The position numbers and the translations under genes are program-made. From the NCBI GenBank assembly GCA_964363305.1, contig CAYIHX010000004.1, positions 1-64,000 on the forward strand: a stretch of 64,000 nucleotides of DNA. Direction: 5' to 3'. This document shows, in pieces, positions 27,434 to 34,586 of the stretch. Source of the stretch: CAYIHX01 sp964363305. GTDB taxonomy: Bacteria > Bdellovibrionota > UBA1018. Positions within the stretch are counted from its first letter, which is position 1, and the number at the start of each line of letters is the position of its first letter. The notes below the pieces were generated by a model, which had not been told where the DNA came from, did not search any database, and was given only the letters and a program-made list of their open reading frames with translations.

Positions 27434-28213
27434 ATGCGAACCGTCACGGCGTTGACACCCATTGTTCTCGATGTCCGAGAACTCAAAAAAAGCTTCGGGG
27501 ACAAAGTCGTTCACCGTGGCGTGAGCTTTCAACTCCAGAAGGGCGAGATTTTAGGCCTCTTCGGAGGCTCTGGCACGGGAAAGAGCGTAATCCTGCGCTC
27601 GATCATCGGACTCGAACATCCCGACTCCGGCCAGATCATCTTCGAGGGCCACGACATCTGCCAGATGACTGAAACTCAACTCATCGAAGTACGAAAAAAA
27701 ATAGGGTTCGTCTTCCAAAACGGCGCCCTCTTCGATTCCCTCAGCGTCGAAGACAACCTCGCCTACCCACTTCGTGAACACACCAAACTCACCGAGGCGG
27801 AAATCAGCCACAGAATCGACGAGATGCTCGAACTCGTCGACATGCCCGGAGCCCGGGAGCTCCTCCCCGCCGAGCTATCCGGGGGCATGCAGAAGCGAGC
27901 CGGCCTGGCGCGCGCCACGATCCTACAGCCTGAAGTCATCCTCTTCGACGAGCCCACCGCGGGACTTGATCCGATCAACACACGGCGGCTGATCGACAAC
28001 GTGCTCAAACTCAAACGACGCGGAATCACCGGGATCTTCGTCACGCACGACATCCCCTCGGCGTTCGACATCGCCGACCGAATTGCGATTCTCCACGAAG
28101 GAAAAATTCACGTGATCGACACCGTTGAAAACATCCGAAGATCGAAAGATCCACTGGTTCAGTCTTTCGTCAGCGGCTCCCACATTGAAACAATGAAGGT
28201 GGCACATGGCTAA
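27434..28213 (+). CDS. MlaF-family ABC transporter ATPase
   Basis: A 259-residue nucleotide-binding subunit. Walker A GGSGTGKS lies at about 41-48, the signature LSGGMQKRAGLAR near 145, and Walker B VILFDEPTAGLDP near 165. It powers the MlaE-like permease. Its stop overlaps the mlaD-like start by 8 bp. Confidence 0.95.
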   Translation: MRTVTALTPIVLDVRELKKSFGDKVVHRGVSFQLQKGEILGLFGGSGTGKSVILRSIIGLEHPDSGQIIFEGHDICQMTETQLIEVRKKIGFVFQNGALFDSLSVEDNLAYPLREHTKLTEAEISHRIDEMLELVDMPGARELLPAELSGGMQKRAGLARATILQPEVILFDEPTAGLDPINTRRLIDNVLKLKRRGITGIFVTHDIPSAFDIADRIAILHEGKIHVIDTVENIRRSKDPLVQSFVSGSHIETMKVAHG

Positions 28214-29027
28214 CGCTGCAAGGAAGAATCTTGAACTCGACCTCAAAGTCGGTGCCTTTGTCTTGGCGGGGCTAACCCTAGTCGCCGCCGCCATCATCAC
28301 CCTGGGTGGCTCGGACAACCTTTTGACCCGCAACAACACCTACTACACCCATTTCAACAGCATCGATGGGTTGATCCCGGGCGCGAAAGTGTCGGTCGGC
28401 GGGTTCCAGGTCGGATCGGTCACTGAGGTCGAGTTCGATCCTGAGAAGCGCGACTTGCGAGTGACCTACAAGGTCGCCACCAAGTACAAGGAGTGGTTAC
28501 GAAAGGACTCGATGGCGGAGATCCTCACGCAAGGCATGCTCGGGGATAAGTTCGTCTCCATCGTGCAAGGGGACCCCTCGCAGGAGATCCTCCCAGATAG
28601 AGCCGAAGTCACCCCTCGAATCGCAAAAGATCTGACCCAGTTCCTTTCCCAAGGCGACAAGCTGATGGGCACGCTCAGCAGCCTCGCCACCAGCATCGAT
28701 CAGGTGGTCAAGGGTTTCGAACGCAACGGCCGCAGCGAGATTTTCTTCGAGAGTCTGGCCAGCACCACCAAGAACCTCTCCAAGCAACTCGACGGCATGA
28801 AGCTCAAGGAGAGCGTCGATCAGCTCCACGCCATTCTCGGAAAAATCAACAACGGCACCGGCACGCTCGGCGCCCTGGTCAACGACCCGGGGCTCTACTA
28901 CGACGTGCGCGCCCTCATGGGCGGCGCCAATCGCAACAAGGTGATGCGCAACCTCGTTCGGCAAAGCATCAAGGACGGCGAGAAGCGGGAAATGCAGAAC
29001 GATCCCGGGCCGGGAAGCGCGCCCTAG
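28206..29027 (+). CDS. MlaD-family MCE substrate-binding protein
   Basis: A 273-residue protein with an N-terminal anchor helix (VGAFVLAGLTLVAAAIITLG). One MCE domain follows at about 40-120 (YTHFNSIDGLIPGAKVSVGG; QVGSVTEVEF), then helical C-terminal segments (about 130-240) as in hexameric MlaD-like rings. It binds lipid in the periplasm and docks on MlaE. The last codons (GPGSAP) contain the 26-bp segment that is repeated at 30952-30977. The 3' end borders an accessory island. Confidence 0.94.
   Translation: MANAARKNLELDLKVGAFVLAGLTLVAAAIITLGGSDNLLTRNNTYYTHFNSIDGLIPGAKVSVGGFQVGSVTEVEFDPEKRDLRVTYKVATKYKEWLRKDSMAEILTQGMLGDKFVSIVQGDPSQEILPDRAEVTPRIAKDLTQFLSQGDKLMGTLSSLATSIDQVVKGFERNGRSEIFFESLASTTKNLSKQLDGMKLKESVDQLHAILGKINNGTGTLGALVNDPGLYYDVRALMGGANRNKVMRNLVRQSIKDGEKREMQNDPGPGSAP
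28998..29023 (+). repeat. 26-bp direct repeat, left copy (3' end of the mlaD-like gene)
   Basis: This stretch, ending in CCGGGAAGCGCGCC, recurs at 30952-30977 with one mismatch (25 of 26). The left copy is coding and is presumably the original. The copies flank the hipBA module. Confidence 0.9.
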
Positions 29028-29054
29028 ACTCTCACCAAGTGGCCCGCCTGGCTC

Positions 29055-29111
29055 ATTTTGTATATTATAGTGATCGTATCGACATCTTACGATCACTATA
29101 ATATACAAAAT
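29055..29111. promoter_or_regulatory. 24-bp perfect inverted repeat: distal hipBA operator and/or terminator
   Basis: The arms 29055-29078 and 29088-29111 are perfectly complementary over 24 bases around a 9-base spacer. The inner part holds AGTGATCGTA/TACGATCACT, the same core as the proximal repeat at 29148-29188, which points to repressor binding. As RNA it would be a long hairpin that could also end mlaD transcription. The centre lies 85 bp (about 8 helical turns) from the proximal repeat, a spacing that could allow looping. Confidence 0.75.
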
Positions 29112-29123
29112 AAATTTTAAAAC

Positions 29124-29151
29124 TTGAACTCCCATCGGGGGGATGTATACT
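29124..29151 (+). promoter_or_regulatory. Sigma-70 type promoter of hipBA
   Basis: TTGAAC at 29124-29129 and TATACT at 29146-29151 are 16 bp apart. The -10 box overlaps the left arm of the proximal inverted repeat (29148-29160), the usual arrangement for autorepression by the antitoxin. The ATG is at 29212. Confidence 0.7.
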
Positions 29152-29188
29152 AGAGTGATCACATAATGCCTTTACGATCACTCTAGTA
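29148..29188. promoter_or_regulatory. Proximal hipBA operator (13-bp inverted repeat)
   Basis: TACTAGAGTGATC at 29148-29160 is perfectly complementary to GATCACTCTAGTA at 29176-29188, with a 15-base spacer. It shares the AGTGATC/GATCACT core with the distal repeat and covers the promoter -10 box and start point. Binding by the HipB-like protein is inferred from position and symmetry. Confidence 0.72.
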
Positions 29189-29211
29189 CTCATTTTTCCG
29201 GTGAGGGATGG

Positions 29212-29559
29212 ATGAACACGAAAAAGAAAAGAGTCTACTCACGCTACACGATGGATGCCGCAGTACTGCTTGGCAAGGACATCCAGCTCGCCCGCAAAGA
29301 GCGTCAGTTCACCGCAAGTGACTTTGCCGATCGAGTTGGCATCTCGCGCATTACTCTACAAAAAATTGAAAAAGGCGATTTGAAATGTGAACTCGGAATA
29401 GTTCTAGAGGCAGCCGCCCTAGCCGGAGTGAAACTTTTTGACGTCGATCCGCACAGCAATGCTCCTTTTACATCGAAGTTTGAAAGTGTGAACGACAAGT
29501 TGGCTTTGCTACCTAAGCGCATTCGTAAAAGCAGCAAGAAGGTAGACGATGCCTTCTAA
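29212..29559 (+). CDS. hipB: HipB-like XRE-family antitoxin
   Basis: A 115-residue protein with an XRE-type helix-turn-helix at about 20-75 (LLGKDIQLARKERQFTASDF; RVGISRITLQKIEKGD) and a basic C-terminal tail that could contact HipA. GAGGGATGG precedes the ATG. It overlaps hipA by 11 bp. It probably neutralises HipA and represses the operon through the two palindromes upstream. Base composition is visibly more AT-rich than the Mla genes next door, which suggests transfer. Confidence 0.88.
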   Translation: MNTKKKRVYSRYTMDAAVLLGKDIQLARKERQFTASDFADRVGISRITLQKIEKGDLKCELGIVLEAAALAGVKLFDVDPHSNAPFTSKFESVNDKLALLPKRIRKSSKKVDDAF

Positions 29560-30862
29560 AGTAAAAACATACAGCGAAGCCTTTGTATGGATATGGTTAC
29601 CCGGCGAAACCGAACCTGTCATCGCTGGCAAACTTACACCGGAAGGCGACAGACTGGTCTTTAATTACGGTCAAAGTTATCTAGATCGTCCAAATAAAAT
29701 CGCTATCTATGATCGTGAGTTGCCGTTGCAAACAGGACTTCTTCCACTGCTCGACACCTTGACCATGCCCGGATGCATTCGTGATGCGTCACCGGATGCT
29801 TGGGGGCGGCGCGTACTGATCAATAAAAAATTCGGCGCCAAGCGAGGCGCCATCGATGAGATTCAGCTCGACGAGCTGACCTATCTCTTAGAGTCAGGCT
29901 CGGACCGTATTGGCGCCCTGGATTTTCAGCTCTCGCCAACAAATTACCAGCCACGCTTCGCAACCAACGTCACACTGGAGGAGTTGCTGGCCGCAGCCGA
30001 ATCAGTAGAAAAGGGAGTTCCATTAACCCCGGAGTTAGATTTGGCTCTGCACCACGGTAGCCCAATCGGCGGAGCAAGACCAAAAGCTCTCATTGAGGCC
30101 GACAACAAAAAGTACATTGCCAAGTTTTCTTCCTCCTCTGATGTTTATAGCGTGATCAAGGCCGAGTTCATCTCCATGCGCTTGGCTGAACTTTCTGGGA
30201 TAAACGTTGCTCCAGTGATGCTGAGAAAAGCGTCACATAAGGATGTCCTCTTGGTTGAACGCTTTGATCGCATGCGAACGAGGAATGGCTGGCACCGCAA
30301 AAGCATGGTGTCCGCACTCACCCTTTTTGAACTCGACGAGATGATGGCCCGCTATGCCAGCTACGAGGAACTTGCAGAGATCATCCGTCACAAATTCCGA
30401 TCCGCCTCTTTGACCCTCAAAGAGCTGTTTCAACGACTGACCTTCAACATTCTTGTCGGTAACACTGACGATCACGCGCGAAACCACGCTGCATTCTGGG
30501 ACGGACAAATGCTTTCGCTCACTCCGGCCTATGATATTTGTCCTCAGCAACGTTCCGGGACCGTAGCTACTCAGGCCATGCTTATTTCTGGCACCGATAA
30601 CAAAAGCCAAATCGAAACCTGCCTCAGTGCTTCGGCTAATTTCTTACTTTCAAGGCAACAGGCCTTGTCGCTGATTGAAAATCAGGTAAATAAAATTGTG
30701 GAGAATTGGGAGTCCGTTTGCGACCTCGCCGAAGTGAGCGCGGTCGACAGGAAACTCTTCGCCAATCGTCAATTCCTAAATCCATACGCATTTGACAACG
30801 TCGGTGAAGACGCCGTTTACCTGCTAGACCTTGTACGGGCTTTTAGGGCCTCTTTAAATTGA
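29549..30862 (+). CDS. hipA: HipA-family serine/threonine kinase toxin
   Basis: A 437-residue protein of full HipA length. The phosphate-binding loop GSPIGGARPK lies at about 170-179, ERFDR at 237-241, the catalytic NTDDHARN at 305-312 and the metal-binding AYDICP at 327-332. All key residues seem present, so the toxin should be active. Characterised HipA kinases inactivate aminoacyl-tRNA synthetases and cause growth arrest or persistence. The target of this one is not predictable. The module sits between two copies of the mlaD 3' end. Confidence 0.93.
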   Translation: MPSKVKTYSEAFVWIWLPGETEPVIAGKLTPEGDRLVFNYGQSYLDRPNKIAIYDRELPLQTGLLPLLDTLTMPGCIRDASPDAWGRRVLINKKFGAKRGAIDEIQLDELTYLLESGSDRIGALDFQLSPTNYQPRFATNVTLEELLAAAESVEKGVPLTPELDLALHHGSPIGGARPKALIEADNKKYIAKFSSSSDVYSVIKAEFISMRLAELSGINVAPVMLRKASHKDVLLVERFDRMRTRNGWHRKSMVSALTLFELDEMMARYASYEELAEIIRHKFRSASLTLKELFQRLTFNILVGNTDDHARNHAAFWDGQMLSLTPAYDICPQQRSGTVATQAMLISGTDNKSQIETCLSASANFLLSRQQALSLIENQVNKIVENWESVCDLAEVSAVDRKLFANRQFLNPYAFDNVGEDAVYLLDLVRAFRASLN

Positions 30863-30925
30863 GAAATTTGGGTGCTCATTGTTGAAGAACAGCCCGTGGG
30901 AATTAACTTCGATCTTTTAGAGCTG

Positions 30926-30945
30926 ATGAGGTCATCAAGCGACCA
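30926..30945 (+). repeat. 20-bp direct repeat copy (methyltransferase-derived)
   Basis: The sequence atgaggtcatcaagcgacca is identical to 33988-34007, where it encodes (on the minus strand) the WSLDDLI motif of a methyltransferase remnant. Here the reading frame is lost beyond the repeat. It lies 6 bp from the 26-bp mlaD-derived repeat. Confidence 0.88.
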
Positions 30946-30951
30946 GCTCAC

Positions 30952-30977
30952 AACGACCCCGGGCCGGGAAGCGCGCC
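30952..30977 (+). repeat. 26-bp direct repeat, right copy (mlaD 3' end fragment)
   Basis: It matches 28998-29023 in 25 of 26 positions (T to C at position 6). It is non-coding here and is followed by unrelated sequence. Together with 30926-30945 it forms a composite scar at the right edge of the hipBA segment. Confidence 0.88.
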
Positions 30978-30998
30978 GTGATCCAATACGAATAGAGG

Positions 30999-31727
30999 TT
31001 ACAAAACCCTGATTCGGTCCCCATTCCTTGGCAAAGTGTTCTCAAAGACTTCCCAATGTGTCTTGTTCCAGCGCTCAAAACGATGAAATCGAAATGGAAC
31101 GATTTGAGTCTTAAACAAATCATCCACCTGATCAAATAGATTAAAATGCAAATGGGGAGCTGTTGAATTCCCAGAACATCCTAGCTCGCCAAGCACCTGT
31201 CCGGCCCGTACCCTCTGACCCAACTGAACCTTGACTGATCCAGCGCGGAGGTGCGCCAGCAGTGCTACAAATCCGGAGCCTGATTGAATCATTACAAAAT
31301 TTCCGATATTCGGACGAAGATCAATATTCGGATCGCCTAAGTCCGGGCGAAAACGAAAAGACTGAAGATACGCGCTGAACAATTCTCGAAAAAAATTGAC
31401 GTGAGTTCGATCCGGCCAGAAATCGCCAACTCGTCGAACAACGCCATCGCATGGCGAAACAATAGGGCGTGACCAACCATGCCAATCTGAAACAGGCACC
31501 GAACTCACCGCGTAGCGCAAGAGGCCCCCACGGCAAACCTGTGACTTATCTGCAAGCAGGCCGGCAAAGTCCAGGGCATACGGATGATGCCCCGGAAGAC
31601 TAAAGCATTTCCATTCCCCTTTTAGAGGCACGTCCACAGTTTTAGGAGGACAGGTACTTTCCATTTTACAATACTTATCATAGCACCACCAAGAGTAGGT
31701 GCCTCGAAAAGTGATGGTTAAAGCCAC
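30999..31727 (-). CDS. M23-family metallopeptidase-like protein (LytM fold)
   Basis: A 242-residue protein from GTG 31727. The M23 metal-site pattern is present: HHPYALDF (H47/H48 and D53), AHLRAG (H159) and PHLHF (H192, H194). The stretch LGQRVRAGQVLGELGCSGNS is typical of the family. Such enzymes cleave peptidoglycan cross-bridges or stems. No clear signal peptide is seen, so export is unsettled; this HxxxALDF subtype occurs in proteins of unclear substrate. It follows the ChaN-like gene by 4 bp and probably forms a two-gene operon with it. Confidence 0.82.
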   Translation of the reverse strand: MALTITFRGTYSWWCYDKYCKMESTCPPKTVDVPLKGEWKCFSLPGHHPYALDFAGLLADKSQVCRGGLLRYAVSSVPVSDWHGWSRPIVSPCDGVVRRVGDFWPDRTHVNFFRELFSAYLQSFRFRPDLGDPNIDLRPNIGNFVMIQSGSGFVALLAHLRAGSVKVQLGQRVRAGQVLGELGCSGNSTAPHLHFNLFDQVDDLFKTQIVPFRFHRFERWNKTHWEVFENTLPRNGDRIRVL

Positions 31728-31731
31728 TGAC

Positions 31732-32622
31732 TCAAGGCTTCCACCCCAACTCTCGGGTTAACGGCCCTAAGTGAACAAAATAATCGATGGCCTCTCGTGC
31801 TTGGCCAATTCCAAAAACAGGAAAACTCAAGAATGCGCCAACGGGAAGTTCATTGGAGGCGCTATCGATCATCATAGCGCCAACGCCCGGGAATATGGGA
31901 TCTATCGCGGTCAACCTACCTCCGCTCAGGATGAGTGTCTTAACGGCGTAAGGCGGAATCTCCGTACGGGCCAGTCGCGCTCCTGCGGCTTCGCGATTGG
32001 CAACATCAAAAAGATATCGTCCCTTCCGCAGGGTATGAGCCTGTCCGCCATAAAAAACTATCCTTGCTTCCGGAAACTCCCGATAGGACTTTTCTATTGA
32101 ATCGGCAATGGTTTGGTTTCTGGTGTCCGTTAACAAGAATCGCATGAGACGAATATGCGCCCGGTTCTCATCAATGGCCAAAACACTTCTCACCATCTGC
32201 CGGTTCTGAAATGACCATCGAAGGATTTCGTAATAAGGCAAGGCAACATCTGGTACGTCCCAGATTTCATCGAAAATATTTTCGGTGCCACTCGAAAAAT
32301 ACTGATCGATCAGTCTCTGTCTAGAGTTGGGCAACTCAAGAAGAACCACTAAAGGCCTGTCGTGTAGTTTCGACAGAAGCTGGAGAAAATAAGAAACTGT
32401 CTCCCGATAAAAGTGATCCTCACCAATCAGCAGGACTCGAGTGGATTTGAGTTGATCAGCCAACTGATCAAGGGACACTTTACTTCGCGAGAGGTCAATA
32501 ACTCTCTCCTGCTGCGCGATATTCAAGTTTACAGCGACATAAGGAGCCTGTCGTGGCTCAAGCCTCCAACGAATAAGAACCAACATCGCCAAAATTACTA
32601 CGGCCGCTAACGGCGTTTTCAT
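31732..32622 (-). CDS. ChaN/TraB-like envelope protein
   Basis: A 296-residue protein with an N-terminal hydrophobic segment (AAVVILAMLVLIRW) as signal anchor. STRVLLIGEDHFYRETVSYF (about 60-80) and VFYGGQAHTLRKG (about 190-202) carry the paired GExH and GxxH features of the ChaN/TraB/EreA-like superfamily, where these residues bind haem or metal. The reaction is not predictable. It is paired with an M23 peptidase and lies in the accessory island. No near family member can be named. Confidence 0.62.
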   Translation of the reverse strand: MKTPLAAVVILAMLVLIRWRLEPRQAPYVAVNLNIAQQERVIDLSRSKVSLDQLADQLKSTRVLLIGEDHFYRETVSYFLQLLSKLHDRPLVVLLELPNSRQRLIDQYFSSGTENIFDEIWDVPDVALPYYEILRWSFQNRQMVRSVLAIDENRAHIRLMRFLLTDTRNQTIADSIEKSYREFPEARIVFYGGQAHTLRKGRYLFDVANREAAGARLARTEIPPYAVKTLILSGGRLTAIDPIFPGVGAMMIDSASNELPVGAFLSFPVFGIGQAREAIDYFVHLGPLTRELGWKP

Positions 32623-32764
32623 AAGCTCTGAATACCATGAAATACAAAACTACTTCGATCAAATGTAACGCTCAAGGAGCCAGATCCACGCGATCAACCC
32701 CAGTCTTCAGCTCGTGCGCAATGAACAATCGAGGCGGGAATGGAATTTTTTTGCTTGCCTATAC

Positions 32765-32780
32765 GTCTTATTTATGAGAC
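32765..32780. promoter_or_regulatory. Near-palindrome upstream of the higB/higA genes
   Basis: GTCTTATTTATGAGAC pairs 6 of 7 arm positions around a 2-base centre and lies 28 bp before the truncated toxin ATG. It could be the HigA operator. No convincing -35/-10 pair was found around it. Confidence 0.4.
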
Positions 32781-32807
32781 TATTCTTCGCCTGAAGAAGA
32801 GGGACGC

Positions 32808-33005
32808 ATGCTAGATCTGCCGCTTTCTCGGCCCATGCCCAGCATCGGTTCGGGAGTTCATGAGCTTCGCTACCGAATGATTTACTACCTGGCTGGAGTC
32901 AAAACCGTTTGGCTGCTGCATGCGTTCATGAAGAAGACGGGGCAGACACCCAAACATAGTATAGAGGTCGCCCAAGACCGCCTGCGGAGGATATTTAGAC
33001 CATGA
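32808..33005 (+). pseudogene. HigB-like (Gp49/RelE-type) toxin, N-terminally truncated
   Basis: A 65-residue frame. MPSIGSGVHELR and LLHAFMKKTGQTPKHSIEVAQDRL match the C-terminal half of Gp49-like HigB toxins, which are usually about 100-115 residues. About 40 N-terminal residues are absent, and a few residues between HELR and YRMIYYL also seem deleted compared with the usual ELRxRDxxGxYRxxY pattern. The upstream DNA has no matching frame. An AGAGGGA ribosome site precedes the ATG, so it may still be translated, but RNase activity is doubtful. The stop overlaps the antitoxin start by 4 bp. Confidence 0.7.
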
Positions 33006-33286
33006 GAAAAAAAACGTCGGGAGCAGAGCTAGCGAAGATACTTAAGATTCCGCATGCTCGCGGGACCGAAGCTGTGATTAAGGCTCAGATGATCAGCGCC
33101 GTATTGAAGGCAATTGCGAAGCATGGTTTCACTCATGCTGAGCTGGCCGAACGCTCAGGCCTTCCTCGGAGTGCGGTAACGGGGATTCTTTCTGGGAGCC
33201 TTCAAAAGGTAACGATCGATCGGGTACTGAGACTAGTCGAGGCGGCCAAGCTGGAAGCCGAAGTTAGGCTCAGGGAAGCGATCTGA
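33002..33286 (+). CDS. higA: HigA-like XRE antitoxin
   Basis: A 94-residue protein with a helix-turn-helix at about 40-80 (GFTHAELAERSGLPRSAVTG; VTIDRVLRLVEAAKLE) typical of HigA partners of Gp49-type toxins. It appears intact although its toxin is truncated. It overlaps the toxin frame by 4 bp. It could survive as a transcriptional repressor or as an anti-addiction factor against a related toxin. Confidence 0.83.
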   Translation: MRKKTSGAELAKILKIPHARGTEAVIKAQMISAVLKAIAKHGFTHAELAERSGLPRSAVTGILSGSLQKVTIDRVLRLVEAAKLEAEVRLREAI

Positions 33287-33383
33287 TAAACCACCTAGTT
33301 TCCGCTCGACTCAAGTGCGTCGAGAGCCCAAAAAAATCAAGGTTCCCGCTATTTTGAATCACAATTTTTTTGCGGAGTCATTT

Positions 33384-33806
33384 ATGAAAATATTCAACGT
33401 TCGAAATGCGGCCGAATCAGATTGGGCGGCCTGCCAGCTATTTGATGCGGAGATCGAGCGCGATCGATTGATTGGAAAAATTAAGGCATCTGAGATCATC
33501 GTCGTGGAGAACAAAGGCGAGCGGATAGGTTACCTGCGTTTTGAATACCTTTGGTCGAAGTTTCCATTCATTGCGTTGATTTCCGTACGTCAGGGTTTCA
33601 GGAACCAAGGAGTGGGTAGGGCGCTACTTTCGCACCTGATAGAACTCGATAGGAATGAAGGCAAGACCTTCATCCTCAGCTCTTCGCAGTCCAATGAATC
33701 CTCGCCTCAAAGTTGGCACAAGCATCTCGGCTTCCTGGAGATCGGCTCGTTGAACGGCATCAATGCAGATGGATCTGCCGAGATATTCTACCGATTGAAT
33801 ACTTAA
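33384..33806 (+). CDS. GNAT-family N-acetyltransferase
   Basis: Start taken at ATG 33384 (MKIFNVRNA) with GGAG upstream. A GTG at 33315 would add 23 residues without family similarity. The protein has 140 residues. The acetyl-CoA binding pattern VRQGFRNQGVGRALLSHLIE (RxxGxG/A, motif A) is clear, and WHKHLGFLEIGS is motif B-like. The substrate is unknown. The gene stands alone inside the island, downstream of higA. Confidence 0.82.
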   Translation: MKIFNVRNAAESDWAACQLFDAEIERDRLIGKIKASEIIVVENKGERIGYLRFEYLWSKFPFIALISVRQGFRNQGVGRALLSHLIELDRNEGKTFILSSSQSNESSPQSWHKHLGFLEIGSLNGINADGSAEIFYRLNT

Positions 33807-33827
33807 AACGAATCGAGTGAAAAGCTC

Positions 33828-34013
33828 TCATGACCTTCCAACCCTAAACGTGAGAGGCCATTTCAGGATTTTTTGATCAGTCGCCTTACCCCAATAGGGC
33901 AGAAGCTTTCCAGCCAGCGCCAGCGTGGGGTCCATTTGATGATAATCAACGAAGAGTTGAGTTGACGACCAAGTGCGAAAATAACCAATGAGGTCATCAA
34001 GCGACCAAAGAGA
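33828..34013 (-). pseudogene. C-terminal remnant of a SAM-dependent methyltransferase
   Basis: Read on the minus strand, an uninterrupted frame ending at TGA 33830-33828 gives WSLDDLIGYFRTWSSTQ followed by PYWGKATDQKILKWPLTFRV. This is the C-terminal signature (GYLRTWS ... WG ... WPLxxRVGR) of a common class I methyltransferase group. Only about 60 codons remain. In frame, a TAG at 34037-34035 closes the upstream side, and no SAM-binding motif exists upstream because another gene lies there. The 20-bp repeat 33988-34007 falls within it. Confidence 0.72.
33988..34007 (+). repeat. 20-bp direct repeat copy inside the methyltransferase remnant
   Basis: Identical to 30926-30945 in the same orientation. 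Here it is part of coding-like sequence, so this is the likely source copy. Confidence 0.88.
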
Positions 34014-34027
34014 CTTGATTAGTGGAA

Positions 34028-34405
34028 TCAGTGTCTAGCGCGAAGCCTGCTGGCGGCGGCACTCACCTCACTGGCGACGGATGCCTGGCCTAGTCTTGCC
34101 TCACTATCAATGTCGGAGAGCAAACGATCGGAAATACCGTTGCCACAATTAAGGACGACGAGTTCTCTTTTGGGAAGAATTGCAACGACTTCGCCACCAG
34201 TCATTCGAACCCCTATGACGACGTCCGCTTCAATACGCTTGGCCACAATTGGAAGGCTTCCATTGAGGCAGATCGCGCTATAACAAGTATGCAGGGAGCA
34301 ATAGGCTTCAAAACCGCAATCCCGGACACTGTCGCAAGACTCCGGTTCTTGCGCAAAACAAACTGTACTGACCATCAACGCTAAAAAGATAAAGATTTTC
34401 TTCAT
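34028..34405 (-). CDS. Small secreted Cys-rich protein, function unknown
   Basis: Start chosen at ATG 34405 because AAGGAG lies 9 bases upstream and a signal peptide follows at once (MKKIFIFLALMVSTVCFAQ). The frame stays open to 34570 without sense. The precursor has 125 residues. After the signal, six Cys occur within about 30 residues (ESCDSVRDCGFEAYCSLHTC ...), then a mostly aliphatic domain (VVIGVRMTGGEVVAILPKREL). I do not recognise the family. The 3' part abuts the methyltransferase remnant, so it may have been inserted into that gene. Confidence 0.62.
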   Translation of the reverse strand: MKKIFIFLALMVSTVCFAQEPESCDSVRDCGFEAYCSLHTCYSAICLNGSLPIVAKRIEADVVIGVRMTGGEVVAILPKRELVVLNCGNGISDRLLSDIDSEARLGQASVASEVSAAASRLRARH

Positions 34406-34530
34406 GATAACACTCCTTGGGGCGGCGATAGCATATATAACGCAATGAGTCAATTGTGAGTGCGAACGCTCTCCAAAAGCGAAAAAGGAGAGGGATGGAA
34501 GCCTGTTGTGTCGGCAATCTCTAGGACAAA

Positions 34531-34567
34531 AAAAAGCCGCCAGGCTTTGAAGCGAGGCGGCCTTTTT
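34531..34567 (-). terminator. Bidirectional rho-independent terminator
   Basis: GCCGCC at 34536-34541 pairs with GGCGGC at 34556-34561. On the minus strand the hairpin is followed by a run of eight T; on the plus strand it is followed by CTTTTT. It ends transcription of the sigma-54 activator (stop at 34587) and could work for plus-strand transcripts too. Confidence 0.85.
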
Positions 34568-34586
34568 CAATAATAACTGAATCTCT

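Noticed and set aside
29055..29111. The long inverted repeat as the end of an insertion sequence
   Set aside because: No transposase or target duplication is adjacent, and its core is shared with the operator at the hipBA promoter.
28497..29162. A 221-codon minus-strand frame opposite the mlaD-like gene
   Set aside because: Its Glu/Ala/Val-rich shadow composition and full overlap with a clear MCE protein argue against a real gene.
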